The notes beneath the pieces were generated by a model. The model saw only the letters and a program-made list of their open reading frames with translations. It was not told the origin of the DNA and did no database searches. From contig CANQBH010000021.1 in the NCBI GenBank assembly GCA_947589155.1, positions 1-36,272 on the forward strand: a DNA stretch of 36,272 bases. Direction: 5' to 3'. A program made the position numbers and the translations under genes. Every line of letters begins with the position of its first letter. Positions within the stretch are counted from its first letter, which is position 1. The DNA comes from an uncultured Lachnospiraceae bacterium. GTDB taxonomy: Bacteria > Bacillota > Clostridia > Lachnospirales > Lachnospiraceae. Shown one piece after another: positions 8,361 to 16,208 of the stretch.

Positions 8361-9682
8361 AGTAACTCTCCTATCAAATCATATTCCGAAGAAGCCGTGA
8401 TCCTAACCGTGACAAAAGCGCCGGAAAGCAGTTCGTACGGGGAGGAAAAGAACACCATTCCGTCGACGTCAGGCGCGTCCCGATAGGATCTGCCCACATA
8501 GACGTCTTCGTCTTCAAGAAGGCCCTCAACGATGACTTCCATCTCCTGACCGACAAACGTGCGCTGCTTTTCTTCGGAGCATTTCTGCTGGGCTTTCATG
8601 ATCTCTTCCATGCGCCGCCGCTTGATCTCCTCCGGAACCTGATCGGGCAGTTCCGCCGCGCGGGTGCCTTCCTGTCTGGAGTATGTAAAACATCCCAGAC
8701 GGTCAAAGCGCTGCTGTGATACAAACGAAAGCAACGCCTCGTGTTCCTTCTGCGTCTCTCCCGGAAAACCGCAGATCAGCGTCGTGCGGATACAGATATC
8801 CGGAATCGCCTTGCGCAGTTTGCCGATCGTCGTTACGATGTCCTCCCGCGTCGTGTTCCTTCCCATGCGCCGCAGGATCCCGTCGTCGGCATGTTGGATC
8901 GGCATGTCGATATAATGGCAGACCTTTGGATTACTTGCCATCGCATCGATCAGCGCGTCGTCGATCTCCTCGGGATAGCAGTATAGCAGCCGGATCCAGC
9001 GGATCTCCTCGATCTCGCTCAGCATGGAAAGAAGTTTCGGCAGAGACTTTTTGTGATACAGATCCATCCCGTAACGCGCCGTCTCCTGCGCGACAAGGAT
9101 CAATTCCCGCACGCCCTGCCGCGCCAACTCTGCCGTCTCATCCACAAGCATGTGGAGCGGATAACTGCGGTAAGGGCCGCGGATGGACGGTATGACGCAA
9201 TAACTGCACCGTTTGTCGCAGCCTTCCGCGATCTTTAGATAGGCATAATAGCCTCCGGACGGCAGCGACCTTCCCATCTCGGAAAGATCCGGCAGAAAAT
9301 CATGCGGCCGAAGAAGCCGGGGATGCTCCCCTGCTTCAAGCTGATGCAGGATCTCCGCGATACTGCCGAAAGCGTTGGTGCCGACCACGGCGTCCACTTC
9401 CGGCAGTTCGTTTTTTATCTCGTCGGCATAGCGTTCCGCCAGACATCCCGCGACGATCAGATAGCGCAGGTTTGCCGTTTCTTTCAGGCGGCCGATGTCG
9501 ATCAGCGTCTGGATGCTTTCCTCCATCGCGTCGCTGATGAAACAGCAGGTGTTGACGATGGCGGCCTCCGCCTCCGTTTCTTCCTGCGTCAATACAAAAC
9601 CGTCTTTTGCCAGAAGCGACAGCATATGCTCGGAATCTACCAGATTTTTGTCGCATCCCAAAGAGATCAGAAGTACTTTCAT
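8357..9682 (-). CDS. rimO: Ribosomal protein S12 methylthiotransferase RimO
   Basis: RimO is a radical SAM enzyme that adds a methylthio group to the conserved aspartate of ribosomal protein S12. The 441-residue protein has the three N-terminal cluster cysteines (Cys10, Cys46 and Cys80), the radical SAM triad Cys155, Cys159 and Cys162 in GCDKRCSYCVIP, and a C-terminal TRAM domain from about residue 370. The opening MKVLLISLGCDKNLVDSE distinguishes it from MiaB, which occurs separately in this window. It overlaps rpoZ by 4 nt upstream, with GGAGG inside rpoZ. Confidence 0.95.
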   Translation of the reverse strand: MKVLLISLGCDKNLVDSEHMLSLLAKDGFVLTQEETEAEAAIVNTCCFISDAMEESIQTLIDIGRLKETANLRYLIVAGCLAERYADEIKNELPEVDAVVGTNAFGSIAEILHQLEAGEHPRLLRPHDFLPDLSEMGRSLPSGGYYAYLKIAEGCDKRCSYCVIPSIRGPYRSYPLHMLVDETAELARQGVRELILVAQETARYGMDLYHKKSLPKLLSMLSEIEEIRWIRLLYCYPEEIDDALIDAMASNPKVCHYIDMPIQHADDGILRRMGRNTTREDIVTTIGKLRKAIPDICIRTTLICGFPGETQKEHEALLSFVSQQRFDRLGCFTYSRQEGTRAAELPDQVPEEIKRRRMEEIMKAQQKCSEEKQRTFVGQEMEVIVEGLLEDEDVYVGRSYRDAPDVDGMVFFSSPYELLSGAFVTVRITASSEYDLIGELL

Positions 9683-10035
9683 TCTTCCTCCGCGCCGTTT
9701 TCCTCTGCTGCGTCCTCATCCCCTGCGGCCGTTTCTTCCTGCCGCATCTGCATGGTGCGTTCTTCCTTCAACGCCGCGATCTTTTCTTCCATTTCAGCGG
9801 CCGTTTCATCGGAAAGGATCTCCAGATCGCCGTTATACAACTCCTGTACCGCGACCGAAAGCGGCTTTTCGCCCCGCTTTAATTCCACCGGCGCGAGTGT
9901 GCCGTCGATGATCTGACGCGCCCGTTTCGCGGTGGCCGCCACGATGCTGTAACGGCTGTTTACGACCGGTTCTTCTCCAATCTCTACGTTATCGTTTACT
10001 ACCTTCATTAATTCCACATAAGACGGATGGATCAT
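9679..10035 (-). CDS. rpoZ: RNA polymerase omega subunit with long acidic C-terminal tail
   Basis: Omega helps assembly and stability of RNA polymerase through the beta' subunit. The core, MIHPSYVELMKVVNDNV then NSRYSIVAATAKRARQII and the KPLSVAVQELYNG segment, is typical of clostridial omega. After about residue 85 the protein continues as a helical, strongly acidic extension ending in DEDAAEENGAEEE, making it 118 residues instead of the roughly 70-90 usual. The gmk-rpoZ adjacency is conserved in Firmicutes. AAAGGAG precedes the start. Confidence 0.93.
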   Translation of the reverse strand: MIHPSYVELMKVVNDNVEIGEEPVVNSRYSIVAATAKRARQIIDGTLAPVELKRGEKPLSVAVQELYNGDLEILSDETAAEMEEKIAALKEERTMQMRQEETAAGDEDAAEENGAEEE

Positions 10036-10040
10036 TGTTC

Positions 10041-10673
10041 TTATCTCCTTTCAAACTTCCTGAGTTCTTTTTGCATTTGTTTTATCGTTTCGATATTTCG
10101 TGCGGTGCGGTAATGCTCGCAGCGAATGATCGAATACACCAGCGCAACGCTGCGGTCGATCTCGTCGTTGACGACCAGATAATCGTATCCCGGCATATAG
10201 GAAGACTCCTTTGCCGAGATGGCGAGCCGCTGGGCGATCACTTCCTGCGTTTCTGTCCCTCTGCCGACCAGACGGTCTTTCAGATCATCGGCGGTCGGCG
10301 TCATCACAAACAACAGCAGCGCCGAAGGATAGAGTTTTTTGACCTGCAATGCGCCCTGTATCTCGATCTCAAGCAGGACGTCCTTTCCTTCTTCGACCAG
10401 TTTTTCCACATAATCCCGCGGCGTTCCATAGGAATTGCCATTAAACGTAGCATATTCGAGGAGCTGATGCTGTCGGATCATGTCGTCAAATTCTTCCCTT
10501 GTCTTGAAGAAGTATTCCCTTCCGTCTTCCTCGCCCTGACGTTTCTTGCGCGTCGTGGCGGAAATGGAAAGATGAAATTCTCCGGGATGCTCCTGCAGGA
10601 GGTGTTTCATGATAGTGCCTTTTCCGGCGCCGGAAAATCCCGATAATACAACGATCATGCCTTCGTCTTTCAT
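10041..10673 (-). CDS. gmk: Guanylate kinase
   Basis: Gmk phosphorylates GMP to GDP with ATP, feeding GTP and (p)ppGpp pools. The 210-residue protein has the P-loop SGFSGAGKGT (11-20), the GMP-binding region ISATTRKKRQGEEDGREYFF, and the lid segment with GRGTETQEVIAQRL. It overlaps the remA stop by 4 nt (ATGA) and is followed 5 nt later by rpoZ. The alternative internal start MIVVLSG at residue 6 would also preserve the P-loop. Confidence 0.96.
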   Translation of the reverse strand: MKDEGMIVVLSGFSGAGKGTIMKHLLQEHPGEFHLSISATTRKKRQGEEDGREYFFKTREEFDDMIRQHQLLEYATFNGNSYGTPRDYVEKLVEEGKDVLLEIEIQGALQVKKLYPSALLLFVMTPTADDLKDRLVGRGTETQEVIAQRLAISAKESSYMPGYDYLVVNDEIDRSVALVYSIIRCEHYRTARNIETIKQMQKELRKFERR

Positions 10674-10930
10674 GAATCTTCCTCCTCTCTTTCCGCGTCC
10701 GCCGCTTTTGTCCTTCCGGCGATCGTATCCGGAAGCAGCGCGGACAGGATGATATGATGTTCCGTGATGATAACGCCGCGCGTGCGCCGCCCCTGCGTCG
10801 CGTCCACAACGGCTCCTTCTTCTTTGGCTTTCTGCACCAGCCTCTTGGCAGGTGCGGAATCCGGCGTGATGATCGCCACGATCTTGTCCGTATTGATGAT
10901 ATTTCCAAACCCGATGTTGATAAATGCCAT
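10670..10930 (-). CDS. remA: RemA/DUF370-family regulatory protein
   Basis: RemA proteins are small DNA-binding regulators; in Bacillus RemA activates matrix and osmoprotection genes. The 86-residue product has the family core MAFINIGFGNIINTDKIVAI, followed by SAPAKRLVQKAKEEG and DATQGRRTRGVIIT. Order yicC-remA-gmk-rpoZ is the same as in Bacillus, which supports orthology. What it controls in this organism is unknown. The last 15 or so residues are charged and poorly conserved. Confidence 0.92.
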   Translation of the reverse strand: MAFINIGFGNIINTDKIVAIITPDSAPAKRLVQKAKEEGAVVDATQGRRTRGVIITEHHIILSALLPDTIAGRTKAADAEREEEDS

Positions 10931-10933
10931 GGT

Positions 10934-11812
10934 TTACTCCAGATTTTGTACCTGTTCCCTGATCTTTTCGATCATGGTCTTGAGGGCGATCCCGATCTGC
11001 GCGGCCCGCACATCCGTGGACTTTGATAAGATGGTATTCGCTTCGCGGTTCATCTCCTGCGCCAGAAAATCCAGTTTTCTGCCGATCTCCTCCTCGGCTT
11101 CCAACATATGCACGGTTTCCTTTACATGGCTTTTCAGGCGTACCATCTCCTCGTCGATACAGATCCGGTCCGCATACAGGACGATCTCCGCCGCGAGGCG
11201 GTTTTCATCCAACTGCGCGCCGTCCAACAGATCCGCCGTCTTTTCTTTGAGCCTTGCGCGGTATTCGTCTAAGATCTGCGGGGCAAGCGCCTCAAGTTCG
11301 GCGACCCTTGCCTGCAATTCGCCGGCTTTTTCCAAAAGATCGTCGCGCAGACGCGCGCCTTCTTCCTTCCGGCTTCGCACAAACTGCTCCAGCGCCTGAT
11401 CGAGCGACTGCTCCAGCAGCGCCGAGAGTGCTTTTTCATCTTCCGGAAGTTCCGTCATTTCAAAAACGTCCGGCAGGCGCGACAGATCTCCTGCGCTAAG
11501 CGTATCGTCGAGCCCGAGCGTCTTTGCGGCCTCTTTGAGGCAACTGACATACATCGCCGCGATCTTGGGATGGTACTGCAGCTGCCGGTTGCCTTCCGCG
11601 CTTTCGTCCAGAGAGACCATGACGTCCACCTTGCCGCGCCGGATCCTTTCCGCGACGCTGTTTCGGATCTGCATTTCAAATGCGTTTAATTTTCGCGGAA
11701 GTTTGATGGTTTGATCCAGATATCTGTGATTGACCGATCGGATCTCGACCGTGATCTTTTTTGAGGCGTCCTTTGCCTCGCCGCGGCCGAAACCGGTCAT
11801 GCTTTTTGCCAT
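10934..11812 (-). CDS. YicC/YloC-family endoribonuclease
   Basis: YicC proteins are RNA-acting enzymes; the E. coli member promotes degradation of a small RNA and has endoribonuclease activity. The 292-residue product has the YicC N-terminal domain (KSMTGFGRGEAKDASKKITVEIRSVNHRYLD in the first 33 residues) and the C-terminal DUF1732 region (LDFLAQEMNREANTILSKSTD and the final IREQVQNLE). It is the first gene of the operon down to coaD and has its own promoter and a leader hairpin. The start is preceded by GGGAG. Confidence 0.92.
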   Translation of the reverse strand: MAKSMTGFGRGEAKDASKKITVEIRSVNHRYLDQTIKLPRKLNAFEMQIRNSVAERIRRGKVDVMVSLDESAEGNRQLQYHPKIAAMYVSCLKEAAKTLGLDDTLSAGDLSRLPDVFEMTELPEDEKALSALLEQSLDQALEQFVRSRKEEGARLRDDLLEKAGELQARVAELEALAPQILDEYRARLKEKTADLLDGAQLDENRLAAEIVLYADRICIDEEMVRLKSHVKETVHMLEAEEEIGRKLDFLAQEMNREANTILSKSTDVRAAQIGIALKTMIEKIREQVQNLE

Positions 11813-11856
11813 GCCTTACTCTCCCGTCTGCCTGTTTCTGCGCTGTGTCAGCCGCG

Positions 11857-11880
11857 TTCCTTTTTTGTTAAAAAAAGGAA
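11857..11880 (-). repeat. Perfect 10-bp inverted repeat in the yicC leader
   Basis: TTCCTTTTTT (11857-11866) and AAAAAAGGAA (11871-11880) pair perfectly around a 4-nt loop, and flanking GCG/CGC can extend the stem past a small bulge. It lies within the predicted 5' leader of the yicC operon, about 45 nt before the start codon. In the plus direction it points away from rqcH, so it is not an rqcH terminator. Confidence 0.6.
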
Positions 11881-11897
11881 AACGCATAGATATTTAT

Positions 11898-11926
11898 ATT
11901 ATAGTAAAACATAGAGAAAAGGTCAA
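11898..11926 (-). promoter_or_regulatory. Sigma-A promoter for the yicC-coaD operon
   Basis: Minus-strand TTGACC (11921-11926), 17 bp, then TATAAT (11898-11903). The match is 11/12 to consensus. It lies upstream of yicC, the first gene of the operon. Confidence 0.8.
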
Positions 11927-11943
11927 ATTTTTTATTGTCGTCC

Positions 11944-11971
11944 TTGTTTTTCGCGCTCTTTGGGATATAAT
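11944..11971 (+). promoter_or_regulatory. Probable sigma-A promoter for rqcH
   Basis: TTGTTT (11944-11949), 16 bp, then TATAAT (11966-11971), about 30 nt upstream of the rqcH start. The -10 box is perfect and the -35 box is partial. It is divergent from the yicC promoter 18 bp away. Confidence 0.65.
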
Positions 11972-12001
11972 CAAAAGAAAAAAGAAAAAAGGAGAACGTC
12001 T

Positions 12002-13747
12002 ATGGCTTTCGACGGCATCACCATCTACTGCCTTGTCAGGGAACTGCATAACAGCCTCGCCGGAAAAAAGATCGGCAAGATCGCGCAGCCGGAAAAAGAA
12101 GAACTCCTCTTTACGTTCAAGGGCTCCGACGGCGTACAGCGGCTTCTGATCTCCGCCAACGCCTCTCTGCCTTTCCTCTATCTGAGCGGCGAAAACAAGC
12201 CCGGCCCTTTGCAGGCACCGAATTTCTGTATGCTGCTCCGCAAATACATCGGCAACGGACGGATCCTCTCCGTCACGCAGCCGGGAATGGAACGCGTCGT
12301 CTGCCTGACGATCGAGCATCTGGACGAACTCGGCGACCGCGCGCAGAAAAAACTCTATGTCGAACTGATGGGCAAGCACAGCAACATCATCTTCTGCGGG
12401 GAGGACGGACAGATCATCGACAGTATCAAACACATCGGCGCGCAGACGAGTTCCGTGCGCGAAGTCCTGCCCGGACGCACATATTTTATCCCCGCGCAGG
12501 AAGGACGTTTGGATCCGTGGACGATCGATCAAAAGACCTTTTGCCGCGAAGTCTTCTCCAAACCGCTCCCCCTGCAAAAGGCTGTTTACACGACGCTGAC
12601 GGGTTTTTCTCCGGTCGCGGCCACGGAACTTGCCTACCGCGCCGGACTGGACGGCGACGCGCCCGCGGCGGCCGTTGCCGCGGCGGGACAGGATCTTCTT
12701 TTCCGCCGTTTTCAGGAATTTCTCGCGGAGATCGAAAACGGCGCGCGCCCGGGGATCTATCTGGAAAACGAAACGAACCGGCCGTTGGAATTTTCCTGCG
12801 TCCCGCTGACTATTTATAACGACTGCGGCTTTCTTGCCTGCGACAGCGTTTCTTCCATGCTGGAACAGTTCTTCGCGCAGAGGAACCGCCATACGCTGAT
12901 CCGCCAGAAATCTTCCAATCTGCGCCATATCGTCAGCGTGCATCTGGAACGCGCCCGAAAAAAATACAGCCTGCAGGAACGCCAACTGAAAGATACGGAG
13001 AAAAAAGACCGCTTCCGCGTCTATGGCGAACTCCTCCACACATACGGCTGTCAGGCAAGTCCCGGCGCAAAGAGCCTGACGGCCCGCGATTATTATACGG
13101 ACAGCGACGTTACCATTCCTTTGGATCCGACAATGGATGCGATGGAAAACGCCAAACGCTATTTTGACCGCTATGCCAAACTCAAGCGGACACAGGAAGC
13201 CCTCTCCTCCCAGATCGAGGAGACCCGACGGCAGATCGACCATCTGATGTCGATGGAGACTGCGCTCGCGCTTGCGGAAAACGAGGCGGATCTCAACGAG
13301 ATCAAGGCGGAACTGCAGGAATACGGCTTCATCAAGAAAAATGCCGGACGCAAAAAAGAGAAGCAGGCAAAAAGCCGCCCTCTGCATTTTACCGATCCAA
13401 ACGGCTTCCATCTTTACGTTGGCAAAAACAACTATCAGAACGACCAGCTGACCTTTAAGATCGCGTCGGGCAACGACTGGTGGTTCCACAGCAAGGGGAT
13501 TCCGGGCTCCCATGTGATCGTCAAAACGTCCGACGGCATCCTGCCCGATTCCACGTTTGAATACGCGGCAAGCCTCGCGGCCTATTATTCCGGCGGGCGC
13601 GACAGCGACAAGGTGGAGATCGACTATCTTCAGAAAAAAAATGTCAAAAAACCCAATAACGCCCCGCCGGGATTTGTCATTTATTATACCAATTATTCCA
13701 TGATGGCCGCGCCTTCCCTCGACGGGCTGCACCAGATCAAAGACTGA
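12002..13747 (+). CDS. rqcH: Ribosome quality control factor RqcH (NFACT family, Rqc2 homologue)
   Basis: RqcH binds stalled 50S-nascent chain complexes and recruits tRNA-Ala to add C-terminal alanine tails that mark products for degradation. The 581-residue protein has NFACT-N at the start (MAFDGITIYCLVRELHN, and LYVELMGKHSNIIF near 118-131), a HhH and coiled-coil middle (about 280-440), and NFACT-R with WWFHSKGIPGSHVIVK. At the position of the Asp97-Arg98 tRNA-binding pair of Bacillus I read Glu97-Arg98. The start at 12002 has AAAGGAG 6 nt upstream. It is divergent from yicC, as yloA is near yloC in Bacillus. Confidence 0.93.
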   Translation: MAFDGITIYCLVRELHNSLAGKKIGKIAQPEKEELLFTFKGSDGVQRLLISANASLPFLYLSGENKPGPLQAPNFCMLLRKYIGNGRILSVTQPGMERVVCLTIEHLDELGDRAQKKLYVELMGKHSNIIFCGEDGQIIDSIKHIGAQTSSVREVLPGRTYFIPAQEGRLDPWTIDQKTFCREVFSKPLPLQKAVYTTLTGFSPVAATELAYRAGLDGDAPAAAVAAAGQDLLFRRFQEFLAEIENGARPGIYLENETNRPLEFSCVPLTIYNDCGFLACDSVSSMLEQFFAQRNRHTLIRQKSSNLRHIVSVHLERARKKYSLQERQLKDTEKKDRFRVYGELLHTYGCQASPGAKSLTARDYYTDSDVTIPLDPTMDAMENAKRYFDRYAKLKRTQEALSSQIEETRRQIDHLMSMETALALAENEADLNEIKAELQEYGFIKKNAGRKKEKQAKSRPLHFTDPNGFHLYVGKNNYQNDQLTFKIASGNDWWFHSKGIPGSHVIVKTSDGILPDSTFEYAASLAAYYSGGRDSDKVEIDYLQKKNVKKPNNAPPGFVIYYTNYSMMAAPSLDGLHQIKD

Positions 13748-13790
13748 ATGCCGCCGAGGAAAACGCATACAGTTCTTCAAATTAGTGCCA

Positions 13791-13820
13791 GCATGAGACG
13801 CTCTTTTCCGGCATACAATA
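13791..13820 (+). promoter_or_regulatory. Possible sigma-G-type promoter for the SASP gene
   Basis: GCATGA at 13791-13796 and CATACAATA at 13812-13820 resemble the forespore sigma-G -35 (gmATr-like) and -10 (CATnmTA-like) elements with about 15-16 bp between them. SASP genes are normally sigma-G dependent, which is the main reason for the call. The match is loose. Confidence 0.35.
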
Positions 13821-13886
13821 CTCTTGACGGGACGTCGCTTTGTCCCGCGGCGTTCCCGCCTACGTCATGCGACGAAGGAGAACGTT

Positions 13887-14087
13887 GTGAGGAAAAAAAG
13901 AAAAAACGACCGCAAAGATCCGGCCGCAAAGGAAGCCTTGGAGCGGTTTAAGCAGGAAGTTGCCATGGAGATCGGTGTCCCGCAGGGCAAAAAACGCAAA
14001 AAGGATACGACTTCGTCCGGAAGATCCGGAACCGTCGGCAGCTACATGGTAGACCGCATGATCGCTTCTCAGGAAGAAAAAATGTGA
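13887..14087 (+). CDS. Alpha/beta-type small acid-soluble spore protein, divergent
   Basis: These small proteins coat and protect DNA in the dormant spore and are degraded at germination. The 66-residue product has both conserved SASP blocks: EALERFKQEVAMEIGV, which includes the E-[IV]-A-x-E region recognised by germination protease, and GTVGSYMVDRMI, corresponding to GSVGGxxxKxMV. Between them is an unusual basic stretch (GKKRKKDTT), and the N-terminus is also very basic. The GTG at 13887 is preferred because AAGGAG lies 6 nt upstream; an in-frame ATG at 13824 would add 21 residues without a ribosome-binding site. It stands alone between rqcH and a terminator. Confidence 0.8.
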   Translation: MRKKRKNDRKDPAAKEALERFKQEVAMEIGVPQGKKRKKDTTSSGRSGTVGSYMVDRMIASQEEKM

Positions 14088-14090
14088 CAA

Positions 14091-14130
14091 AGGGTGTCCC
14101 TTGCCATTGAAAAATGACAAAGGACACCCT
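14091..14130. terminator. Shared terminator between the SASP gene and recG
   Basis: AGGGTGTCC (14091-14099) pairs with GGACACCCT (14122-14130), with extra pairs TTG/CAA inside and CAT/ATG near the loop. It lies 3 bp after the SASP stop and 12 bp before the recG stop, and both sides are T-rich in the outgoing direction. It is well placed to end transcription from both convergent genes. Confidence 0.7.
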
Positions 14131-14142
14131 CTTTCCTTGTCC

Positions 14143-16200
14143 TTATAAAATATAGCCGCAGAAGGTCTTGCCGCGTTCCAGCAGTTTTTGAATCTCCGTT
14201 TCCGTTTCCTTTGAATCGGCGTCTTCCAAAAGTTGTTTCACGTCATCCGCCGCCATTGACAGCCACTTGGCGTCGCCGATGATATCCGCGAGGCGGAAAT
14301 TCAGTTCGCCGCTCTGGCGTATCCCGAAAAAGTCTCCCGGCCCGCGCAGCCGCAGGTCTTCTTCCGCAATATAAAAGCCATCGTCCGACCGGTTGAGCAC
14401 GTCCAGCCGCTCGTTCTTTTCCACGCCGCGGCTCTGATCCATCAGGATACAGTAGGACTGCCACGGCCCGCGCCCGACTCTGCCGCGCAGTTGGTGCAGC
14501 TGCGCCAGACCAAAACTGTCGGCGTTTTCGATCATGATGACCGTTGCGTTCGGCACGTTGATTCCAACTTCAACCACCGTCGTGCTGACCAGAATGTCGA
14601 TATGCTTTGCCGCAAAATCTTCCATGATCTTCGTCTTTTCTTCGCCCGGCATCCTGCCGTGCAGTTCTTTGATCCGAATCTCCTTCCGAAAGACTTTGCG
14701 TAGTTTTTTCGCGTAATCCGTCACGTTTTCCGCTTCCGTCTGCTCTCCGGCTTCCACCAAAGGGCAGATGACATACGCCTGACGGCCTTCCTCGATCTCT
14801 TTTTCGATCCAATGATAGGCGGTTTTCCGCTGTTCTTCCCGTATGACGCAGGTCTTGATCTTCCGGCGGTGCGCCGGACGCTCTCGTATCGCGGACAACT
14901 GCATATTGCCGTAAAGGATCAGCGCCAGCGTCCTTGGAATCGGCGTCGCGCTCATCACAAGGACATGCGGCGTCGCGCCCTTTTGCGCAAGACGCTCCCG
15001 CTGACGGACGCCGAAACGGTGCTGCTCGTCCGTAACAACAAGCGCAAGATCCAAAAATTCCACCGTATCCTGTATCAGCGCATGGGTCCCGACGATCAGC
15101 AGCCCCGGCGTATTCTTGATCCGTTCGCGGGCCTGCTTTTTTTCTTTTGCGGACATCGAGCCGACCAGACAGACGACGCCGTGATCCAGTCCGCTGCTTT
15201 CACAGAGTTCCAAAAACGTCCTCTCATGCTGTTTTGCCAGCACTTCCGTCGGCGCCATGATCGCGGCCTGATACCCCTGCGCGGCGGCGTCGACCATGGC
15301 AAGGAACGCGACGATCGTTTTGCCGGAGCCGACGTCTCCTTGGATCAGGCGCTGGGAGACAAACGGCGCGCGCAGATCGCTGCGGATCATCGCAAGCGTT
15401 TCCTTCTGTCCGTCGGTCAGGGCATACGGCAGTTTTTCCAACACCCGCTCCACTTCGCCGCTGTCGCCAAACGTCCACGGATTCTTTACGCCGGACAACG
15501 CTTTCTGACCCATCCTGTTTTGAAGGATGAAAGAAAAAAATTCCTGATACACCAGACGATCGCGTCCGTTCTGCAGTTCCTCGAACGAATGTGGGAAATG
15601 CACCGCGCGCAGCGCCGGAAGGAACGGAAGGAAACTCTCGCGTTCCACGATCCGTCGCGGCAGCATCTCCTCATCTTCCGCAAACGGCGCGGGCGCGTCA
15701 AAGATCTGACCGAGGACTTTTCGTATCATGCGGCTGGTGAGCCCCTGCGTCAGGGGATAGACCGGCTGATAAGACGTCAGCAGCGCCCGATACTGTTCCT
15801 CGGAAAAAAACGACGGCTGCTCCATCGTCCATTTCCTGCCTTTCTTTTCCAGCTTTCCGTAAAAGATCAGGCGTTCATGGACGCGCAGACGTGAGGAAAG
15901 ATACGGCATACGAAAAAAAATACATTCGACCTGCGCGCCCTCGTCGTCGCGGATCAACGCCTGCGTAATATCGATCCGCGGCGTGCGGCGGGTCTTTGCC
16001 GGTGAAAGGAGTTCTCCCGCGACGGCGGCCGCTTCGCCCTCCCGAAACGATGAAACGGCGCCGGGCTGCGGGTATTGCTCATAAGTCCGCGGAAAATAAA
16101 GGAGCATATCACCGACGGTGCATACTCCTACTTTTTGAAACAACCGTTCGCTTTTTTCTCCTACGCCTTTGATACTGCGCAGCGGTGTGTTCCATTCCAT
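14143..16200 (-). CDS. recG: ATP-dependent DNA helicase RecG
   Basis: RecG reverses stalled replication forks and processes branched DNA. The 685-residue protein has the N-terminal wedge/OB domain (IKGVGEKSERLFQKVGV, LLYFPRTYE), Walker A GDVGSGKT (288-295), the DEQH box (391-394) in VVTDEQHRFGVRQR, and the C-terminal helicase signature AQLHQLRGRVGRG, followed by DFFGIRQSGE. It is complete. It is the last gene of yloU-fakA-recG, 8 nt after fakA; the same trio is found, with insertions, in Bacillus. Confidence 0.97.
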   Translation of the reverse strand: MEWNTPLRSIKGVGEKSERLFQKVGVCTVGDMLLYFPRTYEQYPQPGAVSSFREGEAAAVAGELLSPAKTRRTPRIDITQALIRDDEGAQVECIFFRMPYLSSRLRVHERLIFYGKLEKKGRKWTMEQPSFFSEEQYRALLTSYQPVYPLTQGLTSRMIRKVLGQIFDAPAPFAEDEEMLPRRIVERESFLPFLPALRAVHFPHSFEELQNGRDRLVYQEFFSFILQNRMGQKALSGVKNPWTFGDSGEVERVLEKLPYALTDGQKETLAMIRSDLRAPFVSQRLIQGDVGSGKTIVAFLAMVDAAAQGYQAAIMAPTEVLAKQHERTFLELCESSGLDHGVVCLVGSMSAKEKKQARERIKNTPGLLIVGTHALIQDTVEFLDLALVVTDEQHRFGVRQRERLAQKGATPHVLVMSATPIPRTLALILYGNMQLSAIRERPAHRRKIKTCVIREEQRKTAYHWIEKEIEEGRQAYVICPLVEAGEQTEAENVTDYAKKLRKVFRKEIRIKELHGRMPGEEKTKIMEDFAAKHIDILVSTTVVEVGINVPNATVIMIENADSFGLAQLHQLRGRVGRGPWQSYCILMDQSRGVEKNERLDVLNRSDDGFYIAEEDLRLRGPGDFFGIRQSGELNFRLADIIGDAKWLSMAADDVKQLLEDADSKETETEIQKLLERGKTFCGYIL

Positions 16201-16208
16201 ATCGATAC

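Noticed and set aside
11894-13780. A 628-codon open frame antisense to rqcH
   Set aside because: rqcH is unmistakable on the plus strand with a promoter and ribosome-binding site. The antisense frame has no recognisable domain and arises from the GC-biased codon use of rqcH.
13828-13847. Hairpin as a terminator for rqcH
   Set aside because: The 6-bp stem has an 8-nt loop and is followed by GC-rich sequence rather than a T-run, so it is more likely part of the SASP leader.
14812-15894. A 360-codon plus-strand frame inside recG
   Set aside because: It lies entirely within the recG coding region, which is complete and canonical on the minus strand.
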